A DNA stretch of 64,000 nucleotides. It comes from Manis javanica (taxonomy: Eukaryota; Chordata; Mammalia; Pholidota; Manidae). The notes beneath the pieces were generated by a model that did not search any database, was not told the DNA's origin, and saw only the letters and a program-made list of their open reading frames with translations. Of the stretch, positions 13,285 through 23,713 are shown piece by piece (the first letter of the stretch is position 1; each line of letters begins with the position of its first letter). Made by a program: the position numbers and the translations under genes. Where the stretch lies: assembly GCF_040802235.1 (NCBI RefSeq), contig NC_133174.1:138499213-138563212 (forward strand), given 5' to 3'.

Positions 13285-16200
13285 GTCAGTACATTTGGGC
13301 ATTGGGATAGGGACTCTCAGAAGAAAACTAGTGACTTACTCGGGAGTCACAGTCTCTGAAATGAAGACCATGTTCTATTTATAATGGTGTGAGGTCACTA
13401 GAGTTCATTCTACCTTTCTTCACCTTTGATCCACTTTTGAATGTGATTTGAGAGCAATGAAAATGAATAGTTCATCCCTATTTCAAGTGCTTGGGAATGG
13501 TATTATTCCCTCCCACTTAATTTTCTCTCCTAAAGATTGGGTCTAGAGCTCAGTCATGGGAGAACAGCCCCTTATCCTCTCACGGGTGTGCGATCTTCAC
13601 TGCTGTGGTATAGTGGCTGTGTTCCAGGAGCACCTCTTGTTTCTAAAAACTGTGCTATATGAAGAATTGTTAGTAAAGGGTAAAAGGGATAGTCTCTCAA
13701 AAACAGTGGTATTTCTTAGGTAAGTTTCAATATTAAAGGCACTTCATAAATTTGACTATTAAAAGTGCAAAACTTACCGCAGTGGTGGATTCCTAGTGGA
13801 TAGCATGTCTTTGAATTAGCTGATGTTTTCATTGAGACTTTGTATTGCAGAATCTCCATATACAGAGGTGGTGCCCCTATTATTTACTTATGTCATTTTT
13901 TAACCTGACATATAGTTGAGGTACAATGTTATGTTGGCTTCAGGTGAACAACACCGTGCTTTGACAGCTATCTATATTATGAAGTACTCACCACAATCAG
14001 TGTAGCTACCAGCTGTCACGCCACAAAGTTATTACAGTATTATTGGCTATATTTTCTATGCTGCACTCTTATCCCCATGACTTACTTATTTTGTGATTGG
14101 ATGTTTGTGCCTCTTGATCCTCTTCCCCTAATTCACCCCCCTCCCACTCCCCCATGGCAATCTGCAGTCTGCTCTCTATGTCTAGGAGTGTATTTCTGTT
14201 TTGTACCTCTGTCTTGGTTTTTAGATTCCACATATAAGTGAAATCTGAGAAATACCTCTATTTTTCAGATCTGTATTTAACAACCTTTTCATTATTGCTG
14301 TTGCAAAGCTTTGCTTAAAAACATCGTTTCAAAACAATTGATTTTGGTGGGAGGGGGACAAAGTCCATGAACTCATGATTGTGATTTCTGAAATGCATAA
14401 GATCAATTCAATTTTAAATTTGCACCCAGTAAAATTCACTCTTGGGGGGTGCACAGTTCTGTGGATTTGGCAAAAGCAGCGTCCTGTATCCACCACCCCA
14501 GTAGCAGACGGAACACTTCTGTCATCCCCCAAATCCCTTCACGCTGCCTCTCTGAACTCAAGCTCTGTCCCCATCCTCTGGCAGCCATCGATCTGCAGTC
14601 TGCCTGTGGTTTCCTTTTTCCAGAATGTCATGTACATGGAACCATGCAGTATCTAGCCTTTTTGGTCTAGGCTGTTTCTCAAGCCTAGACAGATAAAATG
14701 CATGTGAGATATATCCACACACACCTTTCTTCTTCCTGAGTAGTTCTGCATTCATAAATGTACCACAGTTGTGGTCCACTCATCTACAGAACGACGTCTA
14801 GGTTGTTTCCAAGTATTTTGTGATTACAAAAATAGCTACTATAAACATTTGCACAGGGTTTTTTTTTTGGTGTTAATATAAATTTTTTATGTACTTGGGT
14901 ACATTCTTGGGAGTTGAGGCTACAGGGTCCTATGGGAAGTATGCGTGAAAAAGCTGCCAAACTCTTTTCCAAAATGACTCAACCATTTGCATTATTCAAC
15001 TCATGCCCCCCACTTTGCTTTTTGGGGCTGTTGGAGGAGAGTCAAGTCACAACACCTCCAAGGCACTTCAAGACTCTGAGACCCCTACGTTTGGAGGAAC
15101 CTGGCTTTTTAGAAGTGATTTATGACTAGGTTTACTTTGATTTTATCAGTTGGCAGGAACCAAATTTCCAGAAGCAGAGCCAAAAGAATTTTATAATGAA
15201 AAGACACTTAACACGAATGGATTGGGGTACCCTCTTGTGCTTGAGTGGATGGAGGTAAAAAGTAATGCTCTGAATTATTCCTGGTTCCTGACACATTAAT
15301 CCTTAATATGGAATTAAACTGGACTCTCTTGTTTTTATGACTTACAAAAGAAATTAAAGAGAGATTTGTGCCATCTCTTTGATAATGTTGGTATTTTTAC
15401 TTTTTGTTCATGAATTCCATGATGCTTTCTTTCTCAGCTGTATCATCTTTGCACAGCCTTGAATTTGAACACAAGGTGGAGCAGGTGGATGATAGGGATA
15501 AGGTGGAAGACCTGGACCAGATGGATGAGCTGGAGGAGGTGCAGCAGGAGGACGAGGAGGAGGACCGGGAGGAGCAGGAGATCCAGGTGGAGCTGGAGGC
15601 CTTCTCACCCTCCAGCATGGCTCTTAGCAGCAGTGTTGAGGTACTTCTGAGTCTTGCCCCACACTTTTGAATGGATCACTAACCCTGCAAATCCCTGAGT
15701 CTTCACTCTTTTGTCCAATTTCACTTTGCAGAAAGTGCTCTTTTCATCTCTTTTTGACCTGTATCACCATTTCTGTTGTACTGGGTTTTCAGATGCAGCT
15801 GACGATCCAGTGGGTCCTCGCAAACAGGGAGATTGGAGGTTTTTTGGGAAAGACCAGATCCTTGTTCCACTCTTAATGTGAAATACGCAAAGACACTTTG
15901 TGCTTGAGAGAAGGCTGGAGCCAAATAGGAAGATTAACTACTAAGACGGTATTTTTAAGAGCCGTGCTCCCATCACTTCTGAGGGGATGCTGACCGTCTC
16001 AGGGGACGATGGCTTTCCTGACCACCCCTATCAACACCTCTCCACCACAAGCTAGGTTTTCACAGTGGAACTCTTATTAGGTTAGAACCATGCCTTTCAG
16101 GATATTAGATACACACAATCTTCAAATGTCAGCACCAGTATATGGTCCGAGGCCAAATCAAAACAGTTGGATTAACTGCTCTGCTGCTCCTCTACCCTCA

Positions 16201-19200
16201 ACATTTGTGTACATAACCACAGTTCTGGACAATCACCTTTTATAGTAGAGAGGATTATTACTATGTGGATTGGCAGCCAAGATAATGAGTTGATGTTGGT
16301 CTGTTGTGTGGAATTGTATTACGCATTAACTACCAAGTGTAAGACTAGTTACTTCATTCCTAATGCCAAGGGTATCCGCTCCTAATGAGCAGACCTGCAG
16401 GCCAGGAGGCAGTGTTCGAGTCCGGCCCCAGCAGGGTGGCCTTGAGGCATCCCTGAGTCTCAGTGTCTCCATCTTGAAATGGTCTGCCTACCTTGCTGGC
16501 ATGTTTGCACTGCTAGCAATACATTTACAAGAAGCAACTTAGATGTTTTTTTCAGTCTCTTTTTGTAACTCTGCTTTGTGCTTCCATTAACCGTGAAGGG
16601 GTTGAAGGCTCACAGTATGGTAGGATACAGAGTGTTGTTTTGTTCTCTAGTAGTTGCATGTATGTGCACCTTTGTCTTATCAGGTTAATGTTGGGCTTTC
16701 TCCTCTTGTTTATGTATACAGTGTCTGGCACACATCAAGGCAAACAAGAGTTATTTCCAATTTGACAGTTATATTCCAAGAATCCCACCTCTTTCCCATC
16801 CTCCTCAGCCAGTCCCTTGAGAAGTCCTACCCATCGTCTTAATTGCTCTCCAATACATCCCTTCCTTTCCATGCGTCCTGTCTATGGTCTGTTGCAGGCC
16901 CCTGCTATCTCTACCTTGAGTTACCTCCACAGCCTCCTGACTGGTTTCTGTCTGGCTCCAGGCCTACTGTCTCCCATTAGTTCATCTTCCGTACTGCTAT
17001 CAGCAGGCATGTTGTCCGCCATAGCTCTGAGCATATTGCTTCCCCAGTCAGGCCTGTGTTTTAGACTACTCCTCGTCACAGCAGCACAAGGTGGCTGATG
17101 AAGAAAAACCTGAATGTGGACAGTCTACACACAGGTCTTTCCCACTTCCCTCCCACGTGTGGTCTGTCTCATCCCCTCTGCTCCAGCCGACCTGAAGCAT
17201 CGCTTTGTCTCCCAACACTCCCTCCTTCTACAGACTCACACGTTTGTTTGTTTCCAGACCTGAGGCTGTTACTCAAGTTAAAACGAGATTTCCAGGGCCC
17301 AGAGGAGAGCATGCCTCCAAGCATTGTGACCCTGTGGGCAGCGTCTACTTTAGAAGGTGGCGTGACGGTCAGGTCTGTGTCTGCCTGTGCAGTGCCCTGG
17401 GACGATGGAGAGAATGCCTGTGCCTTCTTCTGCACTCTGCATTGCTAACAGGCAGCTGGTGGAAGTGTCCCACAGGCCTCAGCAATGATCTGACCTGCTG
17501 TCCTCGGACTCTTCCACTGAGGACTTTGGGCAGGTTGCTTCACGTCTCTGGGCCAATTCTTCAGCTTTATGTTTAGGGGGAAAATCAGACTAAATGATCT
17601 CCATGATCCACTTCTGATCTAGAATTTTTGGATTCTCTAACCATTTCTTCAAACTTTCTAGTAATGAATGCAATCAGCAGTGGAGGGCCGTTGTTCACAT
17701 TCTCTGTCTTTTCAAACTTGGAAGTAAAACAATATGGTAGGATTTGGTGAGGCCAGTGTCCCTATAGATGAACCGTAAGCGATTTCTCCCCACAGATATT
17801 ACAACCACCACCATCAATTACATCGTACATCAGAAGACGGGAACTGAAACTGATGAGGAAGTTCAGGAAACAGCTAGACGAGAAGACTAGGATGCTGCAG
17901 GCTGACATCAAAAAACATCAGGATGCACTGGAAATGATAAACAGGCAGCTTCACGCAATGCAGGAATCCAACTTTCAGGTAAGAGGCAACCAGTTCCTTG
18001 TAAGTGACAGGTGGGAAAGGAGAAAGGGACCTTAATAGTCTTCAAGGAGTTGGTCTGTAGGGCCTGTTAGAAGTGACAGCTGCTGTCCCAGGGGAGCGTG
18101 GGGCATCCGCAGTGATGTTAAGCAGGGACTTAGGGCTCTCCTCCTTTTTCTCTTGGCTGCTGGAGCTGAGGGGGGCCCAGCCAGGCCCGGCCGGGGCAGA
18201 TGTGGCTCCGCCTAGCCAAGGCTTCCTTTGGGCTTGACTGGGGACTGTCTTGCTCCATGCCCAGCATGTCTTGTGATCTAAGGAAACATTCGGACCCTGG
18301 ATAAGACCTCTGTTATCTTGTATCTTTACAGATGCAGCCAACCGCCACCTGTCACGGTGACAGTCCTGAGCCTCAGTCTTTGGAGCCAGCGCCCAAGAAA
18401 CAACGCACTGAGAAGATGAAGAAGATGTCCCCAGATCTCAAGGAGCCTGAGTTTTTGAGTTGTTCACATTCATCCCACTCTTTCACATTCCCTATTGAGC
18501 CCGAGGAGTCTTGTGATGACTCCATCTGGGTATGGAGGCCTGTTTTCACTGTGTAGCTGAAAGGGGACTTCATTTTCATAAACATCTGGGTTCCCCTGGT
18601 TCTCCTGCGGCAGTAGTGGCTGGTCAGTTGGCTGCAATTCATTTGCCTGAGATAAAAAATGCCAGCTAACTAGACCTGGACACACATGGACATGTCCATG
18701 CTCACACACGCTGGATATCAGTGTCTCACAGCCAGGGCAAGGCTGGGACTGGTGCCCAGCCAAACAGGTGGACACTCATCCAGACCACTAGGCCCAGAGA
18801 GGCAGGCTGACTGTGGTGTTGGCTTGGGAGAAGGGAGTGGGAGTGTTTAATCCGTCTCTGGGAAGCTCTCACAGACACTGAAAGTCCTTTTGTCTCTCTT
18901 CCTCTGGCAGACTCAGGAACCATACTTGCTGCAGCAGCTGCAACAGATGCAGAAGCAGTGGACTCAGCAGCCACAGCAGTGGCAGCACCTGCCCCTCTAT
19001 GATGACTGCACTGCAGTTATGCAGACGCAGCCCATGTTAGCAGCTGAGCAACAGCACTCTGGCCAGGAAGATGAGAGACAGAGGTAGGAAGTGCATGGAA
19101 TGCTGATACAGGCCGAGGTCACTGCCCTCACGGCTGGACACCATGCCTGAGACCATGGCTAATTTGCCCACAAGGCACCAAAAACCCCCTCATCCAAAGC

Positions 19201-22200
19201 AGCATGCTTCCATTCATCTCGCTCTGTGGCCGCTGGCCCCCTGCCTCTGCATGCACGGTGCTTGGCCAGGAATGCACTGATGGCACAGGGACGTCTACAT
19301 GAAAATAGAAGGCTGCCCAAGGAAGCCTCCCAGCTAGGGGCTTAGCAGGCAGGTTGGGAAATCCCTCGGCGTCATCCACCCAAGCCCGGTCTTTTGGGCC
19401 AGGGTGTTTATGGGGAAGTCCTGAGTCTCAGCTTCCTTCTCCTGCTCCACTGGGATGTGGTCATCACATGAGACCAGGTGAAGGGTTCTCCATGGCGTTG
19501 ACAATCTATGTGATGGAAGTGGGTGTGAAACAGTTGCTACATACCCATTGGATACCTAAAAAGAGCTAAGAACACAGAAGGACTAAGTCCTGGGAGGCAG
19601 TATGAGGACTTGAACACATTTCCTGCTCAGTGATAAAGCCTTTGGTCTCAAATGTCAGAAAGAGAAGGTTCTGCTTAGCAATGAAGAGTTTGCATAGCAC
19701 ATGCTTAGTGCCAGAAATATTTTTGGATGGATGCCAGCTCTGAGCAGGTCTCCCGGAGCTCTTTGGGTTTCCTTCTGGGCCATCCCTTGATCCGTGACCC
19801 TGACATGTGGCATTGGTTGGCGCCTTCTTTCCCACTGGCCTGCTCCTCAGAATGCACCTGAGGAGGCTGCTGAAAGTGCAGAGTCAGAGTCTGGGGTGGG
19901 ACTGGGAAATCTCGATTTGTCTATGCCAGGGCTGAGGGCTGCAGAGAGAGCACACGCTTGGAGCGGGGAAATGGCCGTGCAGCCCCCTCGGCTGCGAGCT
20001 CCTTTAGTGACCAAGAGCAAGGCACCACCTTTGGCGTAGGTGAAGTGACTGTGCCAGGCCAAGAGATCACCATAGTGACAGGACAAGAACTATCCATTTA
20101 ATACAAATAAAAAATAAAGCCACTTGAGACAAAAGCCTGTAACTGATGTCAGTGTTGACATTCACTTTATTCTGGCAAATTGAGTCTCATTCAGGCCAAA
20201 CTGAGAGTACAAATAAGTGAATATTGACTTAGCCACCCCAAACAAATGTGCCTTAAGCACCTACTGATGAGCGAGAAAATGTCCCCTGGGCCTTTGTTTT
20301 TAGATCCATGTCACTGTAACATGTTTCTTGTCTTTCAGTTTTCTTCCTGAGGACAAGCAGGGGTCCTCCATGAATCTACTGCCACTGGCCCATAGCCCAA
20401 AGCATGAGACCAACTCTCTTATTAGCTTTCTTCAGTCTCCTATACATTCTGATGCAGACAACTTAGCCACTCTGGAAAGCTTGCAGGATTACACCTACCT
20501 TTTGCACCAGCTACCAGAGCCACAGCCTCACCTCCAAGTGAGTACCTGGCCCTGGAGTGAGCAGACCGCCCTTCAGGGCCAAGCCACCTGGCCCCAGGCA
20601 TTCCAACCCCTCTTTCCCCCTCCCAGGTCAGAGTGGGCATCTGTACAGAGGTGGGTCCTTTCCCCAGAGGTGCACACCATGGCAGTACAAGCCGTAGGGG
20701 AAAGCCAGGCTTCAAAGCTCAATCAATGTGAGAGCGGTTACTCACATGGCGGTACTTCGCACTGGGGAGTGAAAAGATTCTCTTCAGGCCTCCATGAAAA
20801 CGTGAACTGTCCTCATGGGTATTGAATGCAACCTGACCTGGAAACTTCTCAGAAATATGTTACCTGGGCAAAGTGAGTCATGCCATATGCTGAGCTCATT
20901 GCCTGCCCCCAGGCCATTCTGAACTTGTGCGTCTTTAGTTCTGCACAGTCTGGGGCCTGTTAGGGGTGTGTTTCCTTGTGCTGAAAATAAGCCAAGTGTC
21001 CTTCTGTTGAACACACTTGGTATCCATCCGCGGGGTACTTGCTCTGTATTTGGTCGGGGACATCTCAAGGACATCTGCCGTGGCCGTGTGTCCCGGCAGT
21101 GTTGGCTGCTGGTCCGGTGGCAGTCACATAGCAGGTCCTGCCCCAGGTACACGCCCAGCAGGCACCTGGGGGATTGCCAGCTTTCCGTCTCACCGCGCTC
21201 GCCAAGGGTGTTGTGCTCCTCACTTTAATGGCGCTCAGCCTGTGTTTAAAGTAACAGCAGTAAGAACAAAACAGTAAGCTAAGGCCAAAAGAAGGAGTTT
21301 TTATACTTTAAATGGCTAAAGGTGTGATTATTTTCACACAAACACGTTGACCTGCTGGCCACCAGTCCCCCAGAGAGGTGATCCGTGAGAGGGACTGCCT
21401 GTACGAAGAGGTCAGGTGGTCAGTGGGCTCTGTGGCTCAGACACAGACTGTGGCGAGACACCCCCCCCCGGTCCTCTCCCAAGGTGCTTGCCCTGGCGCA
21501 GGCCCTGGGAGGCGGAGCCAAGACAGAGCTGGGCAGGGGTCCCGCGGCAGAGAGGAGGGGACTAGGCCTGGGAGTCTGTGAGTCGGGAGAATGTAGCATG
21601 CAGCCAAAGGCAGTCCTCTGCAGGTGACCTTGCCTGTCCACAGAACTGCGGAGGCTCCCCACACCCCGCCCTGGAGCACCCTCAGCGGCTCTGGGTCCTC
21701 CTGGCCCAGGTCCCTAGACGCCTCCAGCTTTCTGCCTGTAGCCCGGCCCTATTCCTTCTGCGCCCTCTGCCTTCTCGCCCTAGAGTCCCACTTGTTGAAA
21801 TCATACATCATCTTCAAAACTCAACCCAAGGGGTCCCTCCTTCCCAAACAGAAAAGTCCCCCGCAGCCTGCTCTTTGTCACACCATCTTTGTGTGTGCCC
21901 CTCTTCCCCCTGCACATCCCGGACTGGGTCGACACCTCTCCTGTCACTTGTTCAGGCAGGCCAGCTAGTTGCCAGTCAGGCCCACGTGGAGTTACCTGAC
22001 CAGAGCACAGTGATGGCAGCACTGTCCAAGCGCAGGTGGGGAAGAGACCTGCAGAGGCCTTGGCTGGCCATGGCTGGCAGAGAAGCTGGGCTGGGGAGGG
22101 CCAGATGTGGGACCCAGTAGCCTTAGGCGTTAAGACCACCTTGGGTGAGCTAAGGCTGCTTCTGCTGCTCTTTAAGTCAAGATGCTATTGGGAGGCAGAA

Positions 22201-22519
22201 GCAGGAAGGAACCCCATTGTCCCCAGTTCTACCTTCTACCAACTCCTTGCAGACTTGTGTTCCAAGGAGGTGCTTCTCCACAGCTTGCTGACTTGAACTG
22301 AAGGGGAACCCCCACCACCCAAAATGGGACCAGGAACTCTAGCAGAAGACTCCACCCTGTCCCCCTTTCTCCCAACAGGTGCCAGGTCCTGAGGCAGGAG
22401 CCCAGGAACCTCTAGATCTACAGGCTTACCAGGACCCTGCTGACTTTCCCCCAGGCTCAATCAGCTATTTGGCATGTGCAGACCAGTCTGATGTGGAGCA
22501 GCCTTATCACAGACCTTGA
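13155..22519 (+). CDS. PASD1: PASD1, 3' half (seven coding exons, joined)
   Basis: Seven exons at 13155-13284, 15438-15640, 17796-17978, 18332-18529, 18911-19083, 20339-20537 and 22379-22519 join in one open frame. They total 1227 bases, or 408 residues plus TGA, with all internal phases matching. Order and content follow human PASD1: a DDQ-D start, an acidic Asp/Glu-rich segment, a coiled coil with the TRML/ALEM signature, a Gln-rich segment ending in AEQQ..GQEDE, an 'SFLPED' segment, and a Pro-rich tail. The N-terminal PAS domain lies outside the visible exons. PASD1 is known as an X-linked testis and tumour antigen, a nuclear protein related to CLOCK that represses CLOCK:BMAL1. The Lys/Gln-rich coiled coil that is long in human is almost absent here. 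No frameshift is seen, so the gene looks functional. Confidence 0.88.
13895..14260. mobile_element. Old L1 (L1M) fragment
   Basis: The text shows the familiar L1 3'-region series: 'ttcaggtgaacaacaccgtg', 'actcaccacaatcagtgtag', 'aagttattacagtattattg', 'atccccatgacttacttatt', ending with 'ttttagattccacatataag'. Divergence from the common version is moderate, so it predates recent lineage L1 activity. It lies in a PASD1 intron. Confidence 0.75.
14400..15010. mobile_element. Old L1 (L1ME-type) fragment
   Basis: A second L1-derived block contains 'aaaattcactcttgggg', 'agaatgtcatgtacatggaa', 'aaatgtaccacagttgtgg', 'ctactataaacatttgcac' and 'ctgccaaactcttttccaaa', in the usual order for an L1M 3' region. 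Open frames overlapping it are incidental. Confidence 0.75.
15438..15640 (+). CDS. PASD1: PASD1 coding exon b (acidic segment)
   Basis: The acceptor is tttctttctcag and the donor gtactt follows GTTGAG. The exon enters after one base and leaves in phase 0. It encodes AVSSLHSLEFEHKVEQ followed by about 45 residues dominated by Asp, Glu and Gln (VDDRDKVEDLDQMDELEE...), then FSPSSMALSSSVE. Human PASD1 has a VD/PVD-rich repeat at the same place, so the region is fast-evolving low complexity. The dense GAG/GAC codons also create Pro- and Arg-rich shadow frames on both strands that are not genes. Confidence 0.85.
16800..17090. repeat. Probable L2 LINE fragment
   Basis: A pyrimidine-rich stretch with 'gttacctccacagcctcctgactggtttct' style wording (parts only) and 'tctggctccaggcctac' resembles the L2 3' region. 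Identification is by wording only and is weaker than for the L2 blocks near 33.5 and 36.4 kb. Confidence 0.4.
17796..17978 (+). CDS. PASD1: PASD1 coding exon c (CLOCK-like coiled coil)
   Basis: The acceptor is tctccccacag and the donor is gtaaga; both phases are 0 and the exon is exactly 61 codons. It starts ILQPPPSITSYI (human LQPSSPVAYDII) and continues into a helical stretch with heptad-spaced Leu, Ile and Met: RRRELKLMRKFRKQL, DEKTRMLQADIKKHQ, DALEMINRQLHAMQ. This is the coiled coil that relates PASD1 to the exon-19-encoded region of CLOCK; human PASD1 reads QLEERTWLLHDAIQNQ here. It is the part implicated in repressing CLOCK:BMAL1 in human. Confidence 0.92.
18332..18529 (+). CDS. PASD1: PASD1 coding exon d
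   Basis: The acceptor is tatctttacag and the donor after ATCTGG is gtatgg; both phases are 0, giving 66 codons. It encodes MQPTATCHGDSPEP, a basic run APKKQRTEKMKKMSP that looks like a nuclear-localisation patch, then LKEPEFLSC and a Ser/His-rich stretch ending CDDSIW. The human counterpart also has PKKQQKQ and then a 'GELQEPCVAF' segment. In the unspliced frame it stops shortly after the donor. Confidence 0.8.
18911..19083 (+). CDS. PASD1: PASD1 coding exon e (Gln-rich)
   Basis: The acceptor is cctctggcag and the donor is gtagga. The exon enters in phase 0 and leaves with two extra bases. It encodes TQEPYLLQQLQQMQKQW, a TQQPQQWQHLPL run, then VMQTQPMLAAEQQHSGQEDERQ. The end matches human QAQPIVPVQRAAEQQ and GQQEDESQ. 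The human protein carries roughly a hundred Lys/Gln/Glu-rich coiled-coil residues before this point; here only the short Gln-rich run remains. Confidence 0.85.
20339..20537 (+). CDS. PASD1: PASD1 coding exon f
   Basis: The acceptor is gtctttcag and the best donor is gtgagt after CTCCAA. One base completes the serine codon from the previous exon, giving SFLPEDKQG (human SFYPEAYQG), then a Leu/Ser-rich region with TLESLQDYTYLLHQLPEP (human TLETPQDYIRLWQELSD) and PHLQ. Phase 0 at the donor fits the last exon. The frame stays open past the donor to a stop ending at 20825 and still resembles human protein for about 15 codons; see findings. Confidence 0.85.
22379..22519 (+). CDS. PASD1: PASD1 last coding exon
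   Basis: The acceptor is ccctttctcccaacag. Reading in phase 0 gives VPGPEAGAQEPLDLQAYQ, DPADFPPGSISYLACAD and QSDVEQPYHRP, then TGA. The human tail has VEGPPDPQAFQGPAAYQPDQM, so position and composition agree, although the C-terminus is shorter. An intron of about 1.8 kb separates it from the previous exon. Confidence 0.75.
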   Translation: MPGPEAGAQEPLDLQAYQDPADFPPGSISYLACADQSDVEQPYHRP

Positions 22520-22970
22520 GAGAAGAGGAGGAGACAGTCCCACGCAGCCTGCATGGCCAGGGGACCTTCAAGGCTCTGGGAGTTCCTGGGAGTAGGGGCT
22601 GGCAGGGTGAGAGTGGCTACTTTTCTTTCCTGATAAGATCTTTTTGTATTTCTTAGTTGAGCACAACCTGTTTCTTGGAAGTTGTGCGACAGAGGCAGCC
22701 TATGATTCCTAGTGTGTTTGTGGTGACAACAGCCAGGCTATGGCAGGAGACAGCTGTCCCCACTTACCCTACCCAGCCTTGTGCACATCTATTCCACCAT
22801 AGGTGGGCAGGCTGCAGAGTCTGCTCATGTTAGATACCCATTTCTGCCAAGAGCTATTTTCCAACTTAGTTTGCAATCTAGTAAGAAGCTGTTTTGTCTT
22901 AAGCTGCAAGAATTTCCTGCTAAAATAATCACAGCTTCACTGTTTAATAAAATTTGTCTTTCATGTAACT
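22520..22970 (+). other. PASD1: PASD1 3' UTR
   Basis: The sequence from the TGA to shortly past the AATAAA at 22946 is non-coding, free of obvious repeats, and has the usual distance to a cleavage site. The exact end is inferred from the signal. Confidence 0.6.
22946..22951 (+). terminator. PASD1: PASD1 polyadenylation signal AATAAA
   Basis: A canonical AATAAA lies 427 bases after the stop, followed within 30 bases by a T/GT-rich stretch (tttgtctttcatgtaactgtctgtg), the arrangement expected of a cleavage site. Confidence 0.7.
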
Positions 22971-23713
22971 GTCTGTGAATTTCCAGCTTTTGGAACCTAG
23001 AAATGGTAGCAACTCAGCTGACTAGTGCTTGGGTCCTGAGTAAAGGACTCATTTGCTGGAGTCAGGCCCCTGGCTCACCCCTCAGTTTGCAGAAGCCAGG
23101 GGCTCCTGCCACACTTGCAGAGGCTGGGGCTTCTGCCTTCCTGTGTAGCTGTGTGCCTAGGCCCTCTGTGTGCTTGATACCAAAGGCAGCCCCAGGCCCA
23201 CCAGGCCCCAGATAGTTGGCCTAGTGGCTCCCCACTCCATGTAGCTTGCGTTTGCACCTCATGCATTGCCTCAGGGATGGGCCTGGATTCTAAAGAGCAA
23301 AGTGATCTGTTTCTGTGCAGATTCCTTCTCTCCTGCCTGGAGCCTTTCTGGGGGGCAGGTGTGCTCCCTGGAGGAAAAGTGATTTGCTCTCTGGTCAAAC
23401 ACCAAGGAGAGCATCTTCCCAGCCATCTACACAGGGGAGGGGAGGGGGGTGGCTGAGGCACTTGGATTATCTTACCAGAAGTGTGCCCTTACTGCCAGTC
23501 CTAAGGTAATGGGTCATTGCTGGAAGAAGGCAAAGGAAGCCTCCAGTCTCCAGTGACAAGTTAAAATGAGGGCCGTGCATGAGGCCTTACGTCCACAGGA
23601 CAGTTTGGTATTCCTAAGGCAGCCTGATCTCCACCAGGGTGCTGGGGACTGAATGTGTCCCCCCCACCCCCAAGTTCCTGTGTTGAAGCCCGACCGCCAG
23701 TGTGATGGCATTT

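Noticed and set aside
15397-15650. Ser-rich, Pro-rich and Arg-rich frames overlapping PASD1 exon b
   Set aside because: They are shadows of the acidic low-complexity coding sequence.
20100-20120. AATAAA-like words as a PASD1 polyadenylation site
   Set aside because: They lie in the intron before coding exon f, which is clearly joined to the previous exon in frame.
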